NCBI RefSeq assembly: GCF_013204855.1
Contig: NZ_JABMKZ010000006.1
Span: 124,001 to 188,000, forward strand
Source of the DNA: Paenibacillus alba
GTDB lineage: Bacteria; Bacillota; Bacilli; Paenibacillales; NBRC-103111
Reading direction: 5' to 3'
DNA length: 64,000 nt
Below the pieces are notes generated by a model. It made no database searches, was not told the DNA's origin, and saw only the letters and a list, made by a program, of their open reading frames with translations. Position 1 is the stretch's first letter. Every line of letters begins with the position of its first letter. Both the position numbers and the translations under genes were made by a program. This document shows positions 7,086 through 17,385 of this stretch, in pieces.

Positions 7086-9032
7086 TCAAGCCAACAAAGT
7101 CTCCCACTCCTCATAAATCGCAGCCAGCGAGCTCTTCCGCTGTTCAACCGCGGCAGTCTTCTCTTGCACAAGGACGTAGTTGTTGTATACTTCTGGGTCA
7201 GCAAGCTCCGCTTCGAGGGCAGAGACTTCGTCTTCCAGTCGGGCGATGTCCTGTTCCAGCTGCTCCAGCTTGCGCTGGCGGCTGCGTTCTTCACGCTTAG
7301 CGAGCTTGTCCGCTTCGTATCCATTGCCGCTGGCAGGTTCGCTTTTTGCGGCGACGGAGCCGCTGGCGGCTTTTTTCTCGGCCTCTTTGGCTAGACGTTT
7401 CGTTTCCATTTCGGCAAGCTCGGCCTTTTTCTCCAGATAGTCGTCATAGTTGCCCAGATAGCTGGTGAGCCCGTCTTTTTGCAAATCCAGCATGCTTTCA
7501 GCCATTTTATTAAGGAAGTAGCGGTCATGGGAGATGAAGAGCAGGGTGCCCTCATAATCCATTAAGGCTGATTCCAGCACCTCTTTGCTGTACAAATCCA
7601 GATGGTTGGTAGGCTCATCGAGAATGAGAACGTTCGCTTTCTGCAGCATCAGCTTGGCTAGCGCGACACGTGCTTTTTCACCGCCGCTTAAGGCCGCGAC
7701 TTTCTTGAATACGTCTTCGCCGCTGAACAGAAAGTTCCCCAGCACAGTGCGTATGCGAGCTTCCTCTAAATGCGGATACGTGTTCCACACTTCCTCCAGC
7801 ACACTGTTCGAGGGGGTTAAGCCGGTTTGCTCTTGATCGTAATATCCGATGGTGACGCCAGAGCCCCATTTGAATGTGCCTGCATCTTGCTTATGTTGAC
7901 CGATTAATGTTTTTAACAAAGTGGATTTGCCGACACCGTTGGGCCCGATAAGCGCGGCCGTTTCGGAACGGCGCAGCTGGAAAGAGACTCCGTCGAGCAG
8001 TCGCTTTTTGCCATCATAGGAAAGTGCCAAACGATCGACTTGCAGCACTTCTTTGCCGGACGTTTGGGCAATTTCAAAAGAAAATGAAGCCCGCTTCAAA
8101 TCCCCCATCGGCTTATCCAGTCGATCCATTTTTTCCAGCTGCTTACGGCGGCTTTGCGCCCTCTTCGTCGTTGAGGCACGCACAATGTTGCGCTGCACGA
8201 AATCCTCCAGCTTCGAAATTTCTTCCTGCTGCTTTTCAAACTGCTTCATTTCGATTTCATAATTGGCTTCTTTGATTTCAATAAATCTTGAATAGTTGCC
8301 AGTGTACCGTTTGGAAGCATTGCGTTCAATTTCATAGATCGAAGTGACCAAGGCATCGAGGAAAAAGCGGTCATGTGAAACAACCAGAATAGCGCCTGGG
8401 TAACCCCGCAAATAACCCTCCAGCCAAGTTAGCGTCGGGATATCCAAGTGGTTGGTCGGCTCATCGAGCATAAGCAGATCAGGCTCTTCAAGAAGCATTT
8501 TGGCCAAAGCTAGCCGTGTCTTCTGTCCGCCGCTAAGCGTTTGGACAAGGGTATCGGGAGAAAATTGGCCGAATCCCATGCCGTGCAAAATGCCGCGGAT
8601 TTTCGCTTCGATTTCATAGCCGCCTTGCTCGCGAAACCATTCGGAACGCAAAGCGTAACGGTTCATCGTGCTTTCGTATTTTTTGTCATCCGATATCAGA
8701 TCAGGGTCAGCCATGATGGCTTCCAGCTCGCGCAGTTCTCGCTCCGTCTCCAGTAAGGAACTGAACACGCTGAGGAGTTCATTCCAAATGGATTTATCGG
8801 TTTGCAGTCCGCTGTTTTGTTTTAAATAGCCGATCTTCGTTTCCTTTGCTTTGAAAAGATCGCCGCTGTCATAGGACATTTCGCCGGCAATAATTTGAAG
8901 CAGTGTCGATTTACCGGCCCCATTCACGCCGACTAAACCAATTCGTTCCCGATCTTCGATTTGAAGCGTTATATTGGAGAGTACGGAACGTACCCCGTAA
9001 TTTTTGGAAATGTTCGAAACCTGCAATAGCAT
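7086..9032 (-). CDS. ydiF: ABC-F family ATPase, YdiF-like
   Basis: ABC-F proteins are soluble twin-ATPase factors that act on the ribosome, some in translation control and some in antibiotic resistance. In this 648-aa protein the first cassette has GVNGAGKST at residues 35-43, LSGGQKTRLALAKMLL and LMLDEPTNHLD; the second has GPNGVGKST, LSGGEKARVALAKLML and LILDEPTNHLD. The linker between cassettes is Arg/Lys-rich, and the C-terminal 100 residues form a charged coiled coil as in YdiF/Uup-like members. There are no membrane helices. The AGGAGGT site fits the chosen ATG. Position next to tsaD matches B. subtilis ydiF. Family is certain; the specific role is not known. Confidence 0.93.
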   Translation of the reverse strand: MLLQVSNISKNYGVRSVLSNITLQIEDRERIGLVGVNGAGKSTLLQIIAGEMSYDSGDLFKAKETKIGYLKQNSGLQTDKSIWNELLSVFSSLLETERELRELEAIMADPDLISDDKKYESTMNRYALRSEWFREQGGYEIEAKIRGILHGMGFGQFSPDTLVQTLSGGQKTRLALAKMLLEEPDLLMLDEPTNHLDIPTLTWLEGYLRGYPGAILVVSHDRFFLDALVTSIYEIERNASKRYTGNYSRFIEIKEANYEIEMKQFEKQQEEISKLEDFVQRNIVRASTTKRAQSRRKQLEKMDRLDKPMGDLKRASFSFEIAQTSGKEVLQVDRLALSYDGKKRLLDGVSFQLRRSETAALIGPNGVGKSTLLKTLIGQHKQDAGTFKWGSGVTIGYYDQEQTGLTPSNSVLEEVWNTYPHLEEARIRTVLGNFLFSGEDVFKKVAALSGGEKARVALAKLMLQKANVLILDEPTNHLDLYSKEVLESALMDYEGTLLFISHDRYFLNKMAESMLDLQKDGLTSYLGNYDDYLEKKAELAEMETKRLAKEAEKKAASGSVAAKSEPASGNGYEADKLAKREERSRQRKLEQLEQDIARLEDEVSALEAELADPEVYNNYVLVQEKTAAVEQRKSSLAAIYEEWETLLA

Positions 9033-9174
9033 CTGAAGCTACCTCCTGCTTATTAATGAAAGAACTCGTTCCACGTCACCTGCTATAAATCCCATCAATT
9101 CACTAGTATACACCATGCTGCAGCGCATCGTATGCTTAATTTTGCATCGATTCGGATAGGATGGGGATGAGCGA

Positions 9175-10002
9175 ATGGGACTTTTGAGGCATACTAGATA
9201 TGTAAGCTGCTTTATCTTGCTTTTCATATTGCTGCTGGGACTGTCCGGCTCGTCTATCAAAAGCATGCCATACAGAACAGTACTGCCCGTATCCATCCAA
9301 AAGGCATCTTCAGCAGGCTTGACGATAATCACGTTTAATATTCACCATGGTGAAGGTTTAGATGGTAAAGTGAATCTAGAGCGGATTGCTGAGCTCCTTG
9401 GACAGGAGCATGCGGATGTTATCGCGCTGCAGGAAGTGGATCGTTATCGATTGCGGAGCGGTTTCGTCGATCAAGCCAAAGCACTGGCTGAGCTGCTGGG
9501 CATGCAGATGCGGTTTGCTCCTAGTTTAACCTATCCAATAGGACAATATGGCAATGCCATTTTAAGCCGATATCCGATTGAAAAGAGCAGCTGCGAGCTT
9601 CTTCCAGGCGCCAAAGAAACCAGAAGTCTTCTTACCGCGCAATTGCAAGTGGGCACAGAATACATTCAGGTTGCTACAACCCACTTGGGACTTTCCAAGG
9701 AAGATCGCAACTTACAGCTCGCCCGCATTTCGGAGCTCCTGACAGACACAGAGGAACCGCTAGTCCTGACTGGCGATTTTAATATGGAATTAGATGCTTT
9801 TCAGGATAAAATGGACAACATGCAACTGAGTAACATCCCGTTGAGTCAGACAATGAAGGCGACATTTACAGATGGAAAAAGGATCGATTATGTGTTCACA
9901 AATCGGACCTATTTCGGTTCAGCACAGGCCATTCCGACGATTTGCTCGGATCATTCTCCTGTAATAACGCTCATTCCACTGGGGTCTCGGGTACGAGTAT
10001 AG
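9175..10002 (+). CDS. Secreted endonuclease/exonuclease/phosphatase-family protein
   Basis: The 275-aa protein opens with a hydrophobic segment (about residues 10-27), a signal peptide or membrane anchor. The EEP metal-dependent fold follows: TFNIHHG, VIALQEVDR with the metal-binding Glu, ATTHLGL, LTGDFNMEL with the Asp/Asn pair, RIDYVF and the final SDHSPV with the catalytic His. All hallmark residues are present, so it should be an active phosphodiesterase outside the membrane; substrate (DNA, phospholipid or other) cannot be told. It reads divergently from the ABC-F gene. Two in-frame starts are close; the ATG after GATGGGGATGAG is used. Confidence 0.85.
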   Translation: MGLLRHTRYVSCFILLFILLLGLSGSSIKSMPYRTVLPVSIQKASSAGLTIITFNIHHGEGLDGKVNLERIAELLGQEHADVIALQEVDRYRLRSGFVDQAKALAELLGMQMRFAPSLTYPIGQYGNAILSRYPIEKSSCELLPGAKETRSLLTAQLQVGTEYIQVATTHLGLSKEDRNLQLARISELLTDTEEPLVLTGDFNMELDAFQDKMDNMQLSNIPLSQTMKATFTDGKRIDYVFTNRTYFGSAQAIPTICSDHSPVITLIPLGSRVRV

Positions 10003-10067
10003 TTTTTTTCCTTGTTTATGTTAAAATGGGGGAAACCACTCCTCGTTAGGGAAGGGCTGAAGCTAGT

Positions 10068-10697
10068 ATGAACATCCGAGAGCGGAAGATAGAGTTACGC
10101 AAAGAAATGGAAGAAATACGCGCCTCCATCGTATCTGGGGAGCGAGAAGAGAAGCAGCAGCGCATTCATGAGCGAATGACGAAGCTCTGTTCAGACAGGC
10201 TTCTTAACCATGGGTGGCAGGAATCGCCGGTTCCACCGACCATTATGACCTATATGCCATTTCGATCCGAACTGGATGTCGCTCCACTAATGGAGTGGTG
10301 CTGGCAGCAGGGAATTCGTGTGCTGGTGCCGAAGGTTGTAGCGGAGTCAAAAACAATGAATCTACATGTTATAGACAGCTATGAAGATCTGGAGAGCGGT
10401 GCTTGGGGAATTCGCGAGCCTCGAAATGATGTGTCGATTGAGCACGATTTGTCCACGATTTCCATGATCTTGGTACCGGGGCTTGCTTTCGACATGGATT
10501 TCGGACGACTAGGTTATGGCGGTGGTTTCTATGATCGCTTTATGCAACTATTTGCTGCGCGCGGACTGAAGCGACCTTTTGCGGTTGCAGCCGCTTTTGA
10601 TAAGCAATTGATACCTGGTGTGCCTTCCTCCTGGCATGATTTTCGTGTAGACGGCATTGTCACCGAAAGCAAAATAGTTTTCAAAACAGAATCATAA
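10068..10697 (+). CDS. 5-formyltetrahydrofolate cyclo-ligase
   Basis: This enzyme converts 5-formyl-THF to 5,10-methenyl-THF with ATP, recycling a storage folate. The 209-aa length is typical. Diagnostic parts are the N-terminal basic helix (ERKIELRKEMEEIR), the TYMPFRSELDVAPLM segment, and the C-terminal signature ending in LGYGGGFYDRFM. Upstream, TGTTAAAAT near 10018 may be a -10 element. The moaC gene begins 15 bases after its stop, so it may share a transcript with the molybdopterin genes, a fortuitous-looking arrangement common in this group. Confidence 0.92.
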   Translation: MNIRERKIELRKEMEEIRASIVSGEREEKQQRIHERMTKLCSDRLLNHGWQESPVPPTIMTYMPFRSELDVAPLMEWCWQQGIRVLVPKVVAESKTMNLHVIDSYEDLESGAWGIREPRNDVSIEHDLSTISMILVPGLAFDMDFGRLGYGGGFYDRFMQLFAARGLKRPFAVAAAFDKQLIPGVPSSWHDFRVDGIVTESKIVFKTES

Positions 10698-10712
10698 AAC
10701 GAGGTGAGTGAT

Positions 10713-11201
10713 TTGCCCGATTCCTCTCCGTTGACCCATTTTAATGAACAGGGACGAGCTCGTATGGTTGATATTTCGGATAAAACCGAAACGAAGCGAA
10801 CAGCTACGGCGCGTTCTACGTTAATCATGCAGCGTGAGACGCTGGATTTAATTAAGCAGGGTAAAATGAAAAAAGGCGATGTCCTCGCCGTAGCGCAGGT
10901 GGCTGGCATTATGGCCGCCAAAAAAACGTCAGACTGGATCCCGATGTGCCATCCCATTGCATTAACGGGTATTGATATTCAGTTCACGGACAATGGCAAC
11001 GATGAATTATACATAGAAGCAACAGTGAAGACAACGGGACCCACAGGCGTTGAAATGGAGGCTTTAACAGCCGTATCTGCAGCATCGCTGACGGTCTACG
11101 ACATGTGCAAAGCCGTAGAGAAGGGCATGCAGATTAGCTCTACAAGGCTAGTTCTCAAAACAGGCGGGAAAAATGGGGATTTTCACCTAGAAGAAAGTTG
11201 A
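10713..11201 (+). CDS. moaC: Cyclic pyranopterin monophosphate synthase MoaC
   Basis: MoaC closes the pyranopterin ring of cPMP from the MoaA product in molybdenum cofactor synthesis. The protein has the expected [21 protein letters not shown] and [12 protein letters not shown] segments and the CKAVEKGM end with the catalytic lysine. A GTG at 10704 is in frame, but the GAGGTGAG ribosome binding site at 10701-10708 overlaps it, so the TTG at 10713 is the better start, giving 162 aa. The cPMP partner MoaA is not in this window. Two further cofactor genes follow. Confidence 0.95.
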   Translation: MPDSSPLTHFNEQGRARMVDISDKTETKRTATARSTLIMQRETLDLIKQGKMKKGDVLAVAQVAGIMAAKKTSDWIPMCHPIALTGIDIQFTDNGNDELYIEATVKTTGPTGVEMEALTAVSAASLTVYDMCKAVEKGMQISSTRLVLKTGGKNGDFHLEES

Positions 11202-11252
11202 ACGTGACGCGATCGGTATCTCATTCAGTGAACAAGGGAGAGGTGACGAAGG

Positions 11253-11744
11253 ATGCACTGGAAAGTTGCGATTTTGACAGCCAGTGACCGCGGTTACCGA
11301 GGAGAACGAGAAGACACTAGCGCTCAGGTAATCCGCGAGCTGATTGAAGAGGAAATTCAAGGCGAAATCATCGAATACCGGGTTGTTCCGGATGAGATGG
11401 ATGAAATTATGGCTTCATTGATAGAAATGACGGATTATTATCAGGCTGATTTAATTTTGACCACGGGCGGTACGGGGTTGGCTCCTCGTGATGTAACGCC
11501 GGAAGCGACGCTCAATGTCATTGATCGGGTTGCTCCAGGCTTTGCTGAAGCGATGCGGATGATTTCCATGCAGAAGACGCGGAAAGCGATGCTGTCCAGA
11601 GCCGTATCCGGCATTCGCGGGCGTACGCTTATTATTAATTTGCCAGGCAGCCCCAAAGGCGTGCAGGAGAACCTGATGGCGATCATCGATCAGCTTCCGC
11701 ATGCTCTGGGAATTCTCACAGGCAAAGAAGGTGATCATGGGTGA
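11253..11744 (+). CDS. MoaB/Mog-family molybdopterin adenylyltransferase-like protein
   Basis: Family members bind molybdopterin and, in Mog, adenylylate it before metal insertion. The 163-aa protein contains the ILTASDRGYRGEREDTS start, the TTGGTGLAPRDVTPEAT loop that binds the cofactor and the INLPGSPKGVQENL segment, all typical. A GGGAGAGGTGA site precedes the ATG. It overlaps the next gene by four bases, so the pair is translationally coupled. Whether it acts as MoaB or as MogA cannot be settled from sequence alone. Confidence 0.92.
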   Translation: MHWKVAILTASDRGYRGEREDTSAQVIRELIEEEIQGEIIEYRVVPDEMDEIMASLIEMTDYYQADLILTTGGTGLAPRDVTPEATLNVIDRVAPGFAEAMRMISMQKTRKAMLSRAVSGIRGRTLIINLPGSPKGVQENLMAIIDQLPHALGILTGKEGDHG

Positions 11745-12757
11745 GCAGACACGAATCCATGCTGCGTGAGGTCAAGGTTGAAGATGCCATCGGCATGATT
11801 CTGCCCCATGATCTTACCCAAATCTTGCCCGGTGAGTTCAAAGGGCGCTTGTTTCGCAAAGGACATCAAGTGACCGAAGCTGACATCCCTGCCTTGCTGA
11901 GCATCGGCAAGGAGCATATTTATGCCATGGAGCTGCAGCCTGGCTATCTTCATGAGGACGAAGCTGCGCAGCGCTTGGCGAAGGCTATTGCTGGCGATAG
12001 CAGCCTCAGGCTGACGGAGCCGCATGAAGGCAAAGTCAACGTGAAGTCGGAGATTCACGGCTTGGCGAAGATCGACAAAGCGTTCGTTGACGCTGTGAAC
12101 GCTATTGATGAGGTCGTGTTGTCGACAATTCGCAGCAACACGGTCGTTCAGGCAGGCGCTTCGCTAGTTGGCACGCGGGTAATCCCGCTGATTGTGGACG
12201 AAGCGAAGGTTGTTGAGGTCGAGCGCTTGGCTGCCGCTCGCCGTCAGGAGGGCTTCACCTTGCTTGAGGTGAAGCCATTTCGCAAGCTCCGCGTCGGCGT
12301 GATCACGACGGGCAGCGAGGTCTTCAAGGGCCGAATCGAGGATAAATTCGGCCCGATTGTGAAAGAGAAGGTCGCTCAGCTCGGCTCTGAGGTTGTAGAC
12401 CAACGCTTCGCACTCGATGATAGCGAAGCGATTGTGGGAGAGATCCACGCGCTGCTTGCGCTCGGCGTGGATCTGGTTCTGGTCACGGGCGGCATGTCCG
12501 TGGACCCGGATGACCGCACGCCAGGCGCGATCAAGCAGGCAGGCGCCCGTGTGGTCAGCTACGGTACGCCGATGCTGCCGGGCTCGATGCTGATGATCGC
12601 CTATCTGGGCGATGTGCCGATCATGGGTTTGCCAGGTTGCGTGATGCACGACCCGTACACCTCCTTTGATGTTCTGCTGCCGCGTATTTGCGCAGGCGAA
12701 ACGATCGTCCGCAGCGATATTACGGAGATGGGGTACGGCGGCTTTTATCAGTGTTAA
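11741..12757 (+). CDS. Molybdopterin-binding domain protein (MoeA/CinA-like)
   Basis: The 338-aa protein ends in a MoCF-biosynthesis-type domain: VGVITTGSEVFKG, LVLVTGGMSVDPDDRTP and the IMGLPGCVMHDP segment resemble the MoeA and MoaB cofactor pocket. The first half (about residues 1-175) is not MoeA-like in length or motifs, so this is the shorter 'molybdopterin-binding protein' type rather than full MoeA. The GTG start overlaps the preceding stop. The gene is markedly GC-rich (roughly 12000-12700) compared with its neighbours. Function is probably cofactor handling or sensing. Confidence 0.85.
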   Translation: MSRHESMLREVKVEDAIGMILPHDLTQILPGEFKGRLFRKGHQVTEADIPALLSIGKEHIYAMELQPGYLHEDEAAQRLAKAIAGDSSLRLTEPHEGKVNVKSEIHGLAKIDKAFVDAVNAIDEVVLSTIRSNTVVQAGASLVGTRVIPLIVDEAKVVEVERLAAARRQEGFTLLEVKPFRKLRVGVITTGSEVFKGRIEDKFGPIVKEKVAQLGSEVVDQRFALDDSEAIVGEIHALLALGVDLVLVTGGMSVDPDDRTPGAIKQAGARVVSYGTPMLPGSMLMIAYLGDVPIMGLPGCVMHDPYTSFDVLLPRICAGETIVRSDITEMGYGGFYQC

Positions 12758-12863
12758 CATAGTAGAGGGACGCAGTTCCCTCTGTTTCATGATGCGAGAG
12801 CAGACGGGCGTTTCGTTTCAATAGTTTTAGTTGATGTCGCAACAAATGATGGAGATGACAGTC

Positions 12864-13256
12864 ATGTTCCAAAATATCGGTTTTACCGAGCTCTTATTGA
12901 TAGCTATCGTTGCCCTCGTTTTATTTGGTCCGCAGAAGCTGCCCGAAATTGGGCGTATGCTCGGGAAAACGGTGAGGGATTTCAAGAAGGGTGCACATGC
13001 GCTGCTGAATGATGAACCCCAAGCGCCTGCTGCATCCAATCAAGCAGATTCACCGTCTCCGCAAGCAGCAGCTCCCAACTCAGTCACGGAAACGAAGCCA
13101 GCTGAAGCAGTGGCATCTTCGAAGCCAGCTGTGGAGTTTATCTCCTCCACTCCTGCACAAGCTGCGGCCTCCGATGAAGGAGTGCAAGTCCCTCCGGCAG
13201 TCGCACCTGCGGCAGCGTCCGCAAAACCGAGCCAAACGCGGCGATTGCCCGATTAG
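12864..13256 (+). CDS. tatA: Sec-independent translocase subunit TatA
   Basis: TatA forms the variable-size membrane assembly that moves folded proteins with twin-arginine signals. One N-terminal membrane helix (FTELLLIAIVALVLFGP) is followed by the hinge and amphipathic helix KLPEIGRMLGKTVRDFKKG, the family signature. The tail of about 75 residues is rich in Ala, Pro and Ser and is longer than in B. subtilis TatAy. The ATG at 12864 is chosen because GGAG lies nine bases before it. tatC follows 70 bases later, making a minimal TatA-TatC system. Confidence 0.95.
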   Translation: MFQNIGFTELLLIAIVALVLFGPQKLPEIGRMLGKTVRDFKKGAHALLNDEPQAPAASNQADSPSPQAAAPNSVTETKPAEAVASSKPAVEFISSTPAQAAASDEGVQVPPAVAPAAASAKPSQTRRLPD

Positions 13257-13326
13257 CCGGTTTCTTATTAGCATACCAAGTGCTACAGCCCTTCAGGCTC
13301 ATTCTACTTGCTCAGGTTGGTGAAAT

Positions 13327-14085
13327 ATGACAACGAACGAAGAAATGTCACTCGTAGAACATCTCGGCGAGCTCCGCAAGCGACTCATGTGGATTCTGGC
13401 CGTCTTGGTGATCGGGATGGTTGGCGGGCTGATCTCTGCCAAACCAATCATTAAGTACTTGAAAAATATCCCGCCCGCCAACACGATCAGTTGGAATGTG
13501 TTTTCCCCGTGGGATGCCTTGCGCTTATATATGAATTTCGGCCTGGCCGTGGGTATTCTGATTACCTTGCCGGTTATTTTGTATCATATCTGGGCATTCG
13601 TGAAGCCTGGACTGCGTGAAGTTGAGCAGAAAGCCTCGATCGTCTACATTCCTTATGCCTTTTTGCTTTTTCTCGTTGGGTTATCCTTCGGATATTGGGT
13701 CGTTTTTCCGATGGCTTTTTACTTTACTTCATCCATTAGCCGAAGTCTTGATATCACAGAGATGTACGGTGCTGCGCAATATTTTACATTCATGTTTAAT
13801 ATCATTCTGCCGCTCGCTATCGTGTTTGAGATGCCGATTGTCGTGATGTTCCTGACCAAGATCCGCCTTTTGAACCCGAAACGTCTGCATAAATTCAGAA
13901 GATATGCTTACATGCTGCTCGTTATTTTATCTACCGTTATTACACCGCCAGATGCGATATCCGCGATTTTAGTTTCTTTGCCGCTCATTGTACTGTATGA
14001 ATTCAGCGTCTTTATGTCAGGATTCATCTACCGCAAGCAGCTGATTAAAGATGCCGAGTGGGCGCAGGAATTTGGTCCCAAATAA
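13327..14085 (+). CDS. tatC: Sec-independent translocase subunit TatC
   Basis: TatC recognises the twin-arginine signal and nucleates the translocase. The 252-aa protein has the cytoplasmic start MSLVEHLGELRKRLM, six membrane helices, the PWDALRLYMNFG periplasmic loop, KPGLREVEQK with the conserved Glu, and ITPPDAISAI in the last loops. All features match canonical TatC. It is followed closely by a terminator, so the operon ends here, before the CIRCE-controlled groESL. Confidence 0.96.
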   Translation: MTTNEEMSLVEHLGELRKRLMWILAVLVIGMVGGLISAKPIIKYLKNIPPANTISWNVFSPWDALRLYMNFGLAVGILITLPVILYHIWAFVKPGLREVEQKASIVYIPYAFLLFLVGLSFGYWVVFPMAFYFTSSISRSLDITEMYGAAQYFTFMFNIILPLAIVFEMPIVVMFLTKIRLLNPKRLHKFRRYAYMLLVILSTVITPPDAISAILVSLPLIVLYEFSVFMSGFIYRKQLIKDAEWAQEFGPK

Positions 14086-14087
14086 GA

Positions 14088-14120
14088 AAACAGTCTGCCA
14101 CTTGGGTGCAGGCTGTTTTT
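14088..14120 (+). terminator. Rho-independent terminator of tatAC
   Basis: Arms AACAGTCTGC and GCAGGCTGTT pair with one G-U wobble and are followed by five T. It lies three bases after the tatC stop codon. Confidence 0.85.
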
Positions 14121-14200
14121 CTATGTTGCGGCGAATATTTGTTTTTCATTTGGGTAGAATGAGGGGGGTGTCCAAAAGTTTGAAAAATGTGTAAAAGGAC

Positions 14201-14229
14201 TTGCAAATTGCGTCCAGAATGAGTATCAT
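14201..14229 (+). promoter_or_regulatory. groESL sigma-A promoter
   Basis: TTGCAA at 14201-14206 and TATCAT at 14224-14229 are spaced by 17 bases. The CIRCE operator begins 12 bases after the -10, at or just past the expected transcription start, which is the usual arrangement for HrcA repression. Confidence 0.7.
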
Positions 14230-14240
14230 AAGAATTGTTG

Positions 14241-14267
14241 TTAGCACTAAACACATTCGAGTGCTAA
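14241..14267 (+). promoter_or_regulatory. CIRCE operator (HrcA binding site)
   Basis: TTAGCACTA-N9-GAGTGCTAA matches the CIRCE consensus (TTAGCACTC-N9-GAGTGCTAA) except for the last base of the left arm. HrcA binding here represses groESL outside heat stress. Confidence 0.95.
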
Positions 14268-14316
14268 TAACCAAAACAACACCCATTACCAATTTTCTAA
14301 AGGAGGCTATTTTTCC

Positions 14317-14598
14317 ATGATCAGACCGTTAGGTGATCGAGTAATCATTGAAGCCGTTGCGAAAGAGGAGACTACAGCAAGTGGTATCGTGCTGCCAGAT
14401 ACAGCGAAAGAAAAACCACAAGAAGGTAAAGTTGTAGCCGTAGGCGCAGGCGCGTTGAAAGATGGCGTTCGTGTTCCGCTTGAAGTAAGCGAAGGCGACC
14501 GCATCATTTTCTCCAAATACGCTGGAACTGAAGTGAAATACGAAGGCCGCGAACTGTTGATCTTGCGCGAAAGCGACATTCTCGCTGTATTAGCCTAA
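14317..14598 (+). CDS. groES: Co-chaperonin GroES
   Basis: GroES caps the GroEL ring during ATP-driven protein folding. The 93-aa protein has the family start [11 protein letters not shown], the mobile loop region ([14 protein letters not shown]) that contacts GroEL, and the [16 protein letters not shown] segment. The ribosome binding site AAAGGAGG is strong. It follows the CIRCE element and leads into groEL after 95 bases, the standard operon order. Confidence 0.98.
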   Translation: MIRPLGDRVIIEAVAKEETTASGIVLPDTAKEKPQEGKVVAVGAGALKDGVRVPLEVSEGDRIIFSKYAGTEVKYEGRELLILRESDILAVLA

Positions 14599-14672
14599 TT
14601 TAGCAGGATATAGATCGGCAACACGTATACTTAGTTTTTACATTTTAACTACTTACTATGTAAGGGTTCTAA

Positions 14673-16322
<1,650 letters not shown>

Positions 16323-16423
16323 GGCTTTTGAGCCGAAGCATCGGAAAATAGTGTAGGTTATTTCTAGGCTATTTTCGCCCAGTTGTGAGAACTGGTCACG
16401 TAAAAAATTAGTTTCAAAAGTAT

Positions 16424-16459
16424 AGACTACTTCCTAAAAAACAGGAGGTAGTCTTTTTT
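16424..16459 (+). terminator. Terminator hairpin that also masks the integrase ribosome binding site
   Basis: AGACTACTTCCT (16424-16435) pairs with AGGAGGTAGTCT (16443-16454) over 12 pairs including one G-U, followed by six T that run directly into the integrase ATG at 16460. The Shine-Dalgarno AGGAGG (16443-16448) is the top of the right arm. Read-through from groEL would be terminated, and any RNA that escapes would have its start site closed. Confidence 0.8.
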
Positions 16460-17371
16460 ATGTTATTAAAGTTTGCTTTTCAGGATTTTCTGGATGATAG
16501 GAAGTTTAAAAACACAACAGGAAAGAACATTAGAAATTATCAAACGATGCTAGGGGAGTTTGTGAACTATTGTATTCAGCATGAAATTGTAAGCGTAGAG
16601 GACATTACATTTAATCATGTACGTAAACATCTTATGGAATGTCAAGAACGTGGTAATATAGCAGGTTCGATCAATACTAAACTTATGCGAATTAGAGCAT
16701 TTTTGAATTACATGGTCGAGTGTGAAGTAATAAAAAAGAACCCTGCTCAACAAGTGAAAATGCAAAAAGAAGATGTAAAGATTGATGTTTTTACAGATGA
16801 GCAGATAAGCCAGATGTTGAGTTTTTACAGGCGTATCAAACAAAGAGATAAAAGCTATGTTGCCTACAGGGATTATGCAATAATATTTACAATTCTTGGG
16901 ATAGGTATAAGAAGATCTGAAATTATCAATCTAAAGTGGTCAGATATTGATTTTGTAAATCAAACCATTGCGGTATTCGGGAAAAGTAGAAGGAGGGATA
17001 TCCTTCCGATAACTGATAAGTTAGTTAAGGAATTATCTGCATATCAAATATATTGTAAGCAGCATTGGGGAGAAATAAGTGAGTTTGTTTTTGTGAAGAG
17101 AGACAATACGCAGATGACTGAAAATGCATTGATGTTAGTATTTAAGTACCTTAGACAGAAAATGAATTTTAAAGATGTTAGAGTGTCTGCTCATACTTTT
17201 CGACATACATTTTGTCATCGACTTGCTATGTCTGGAATGAGTGCATTTGCAATTCAAAAGCTAATGAGACACCAAAACATTACCGTTACCATGCGGTATG
17301 TTGCAATGTGGGGGAATGAACTAAGAGAACAGAATACAAAGTACAATCCACTCAATAGTATTGACATATAA
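16460..17371 (+). CDS. Tyrosine recombinase, integrase of the groEL island
   Basis: This 303-aa XerC/D-like protein should catalyse integration and excision of the island. An N-terminal core-binding domain (about residues 1-100) precedes the catalytic domain with Arg151 (GIRRSEI), Lys175 (GKSRRR), His245-x-x-Arg248 (HTFRH), His271 and the nucleophile Tyr280 (TMRYV), so the active site is complete. It lies at the left end next to attL, the usual place for a site-specific integrase. Its start is inside the terminator/SD hairpin described separately. A companion gene begins within 15 bases of its stop. Confidence 0.92.
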   Translation: MLLKFAFQDFLDDRKFKNTTGKNIRNYQTMLGEFVNYCIQHEIVSVEDITFNHVRKHLMECQERGNIAGSINTKLMRIRAFLNYMVECEVIKKNPAQQVKMQKEDVKIDVFTDEQISQMLSFYRRIKQRDKSYVAYRDYAIIFTILGIGIRRSEIINLKWSDIDFVNQTIAVFGKSRRRDILPITDKLVKELSAYQIYCKQHWGEISEFVFVKRDNTQMTENALMLVFKYLRQKMNFKDVRVSAHTFRHTFCHRLAMSGMSAFAIQKLMRHQNITVTMRYVAMWGNELREQNTKYNPLNSIDI

Positions 17372-17385
17372 GGGTGGACAAATAT

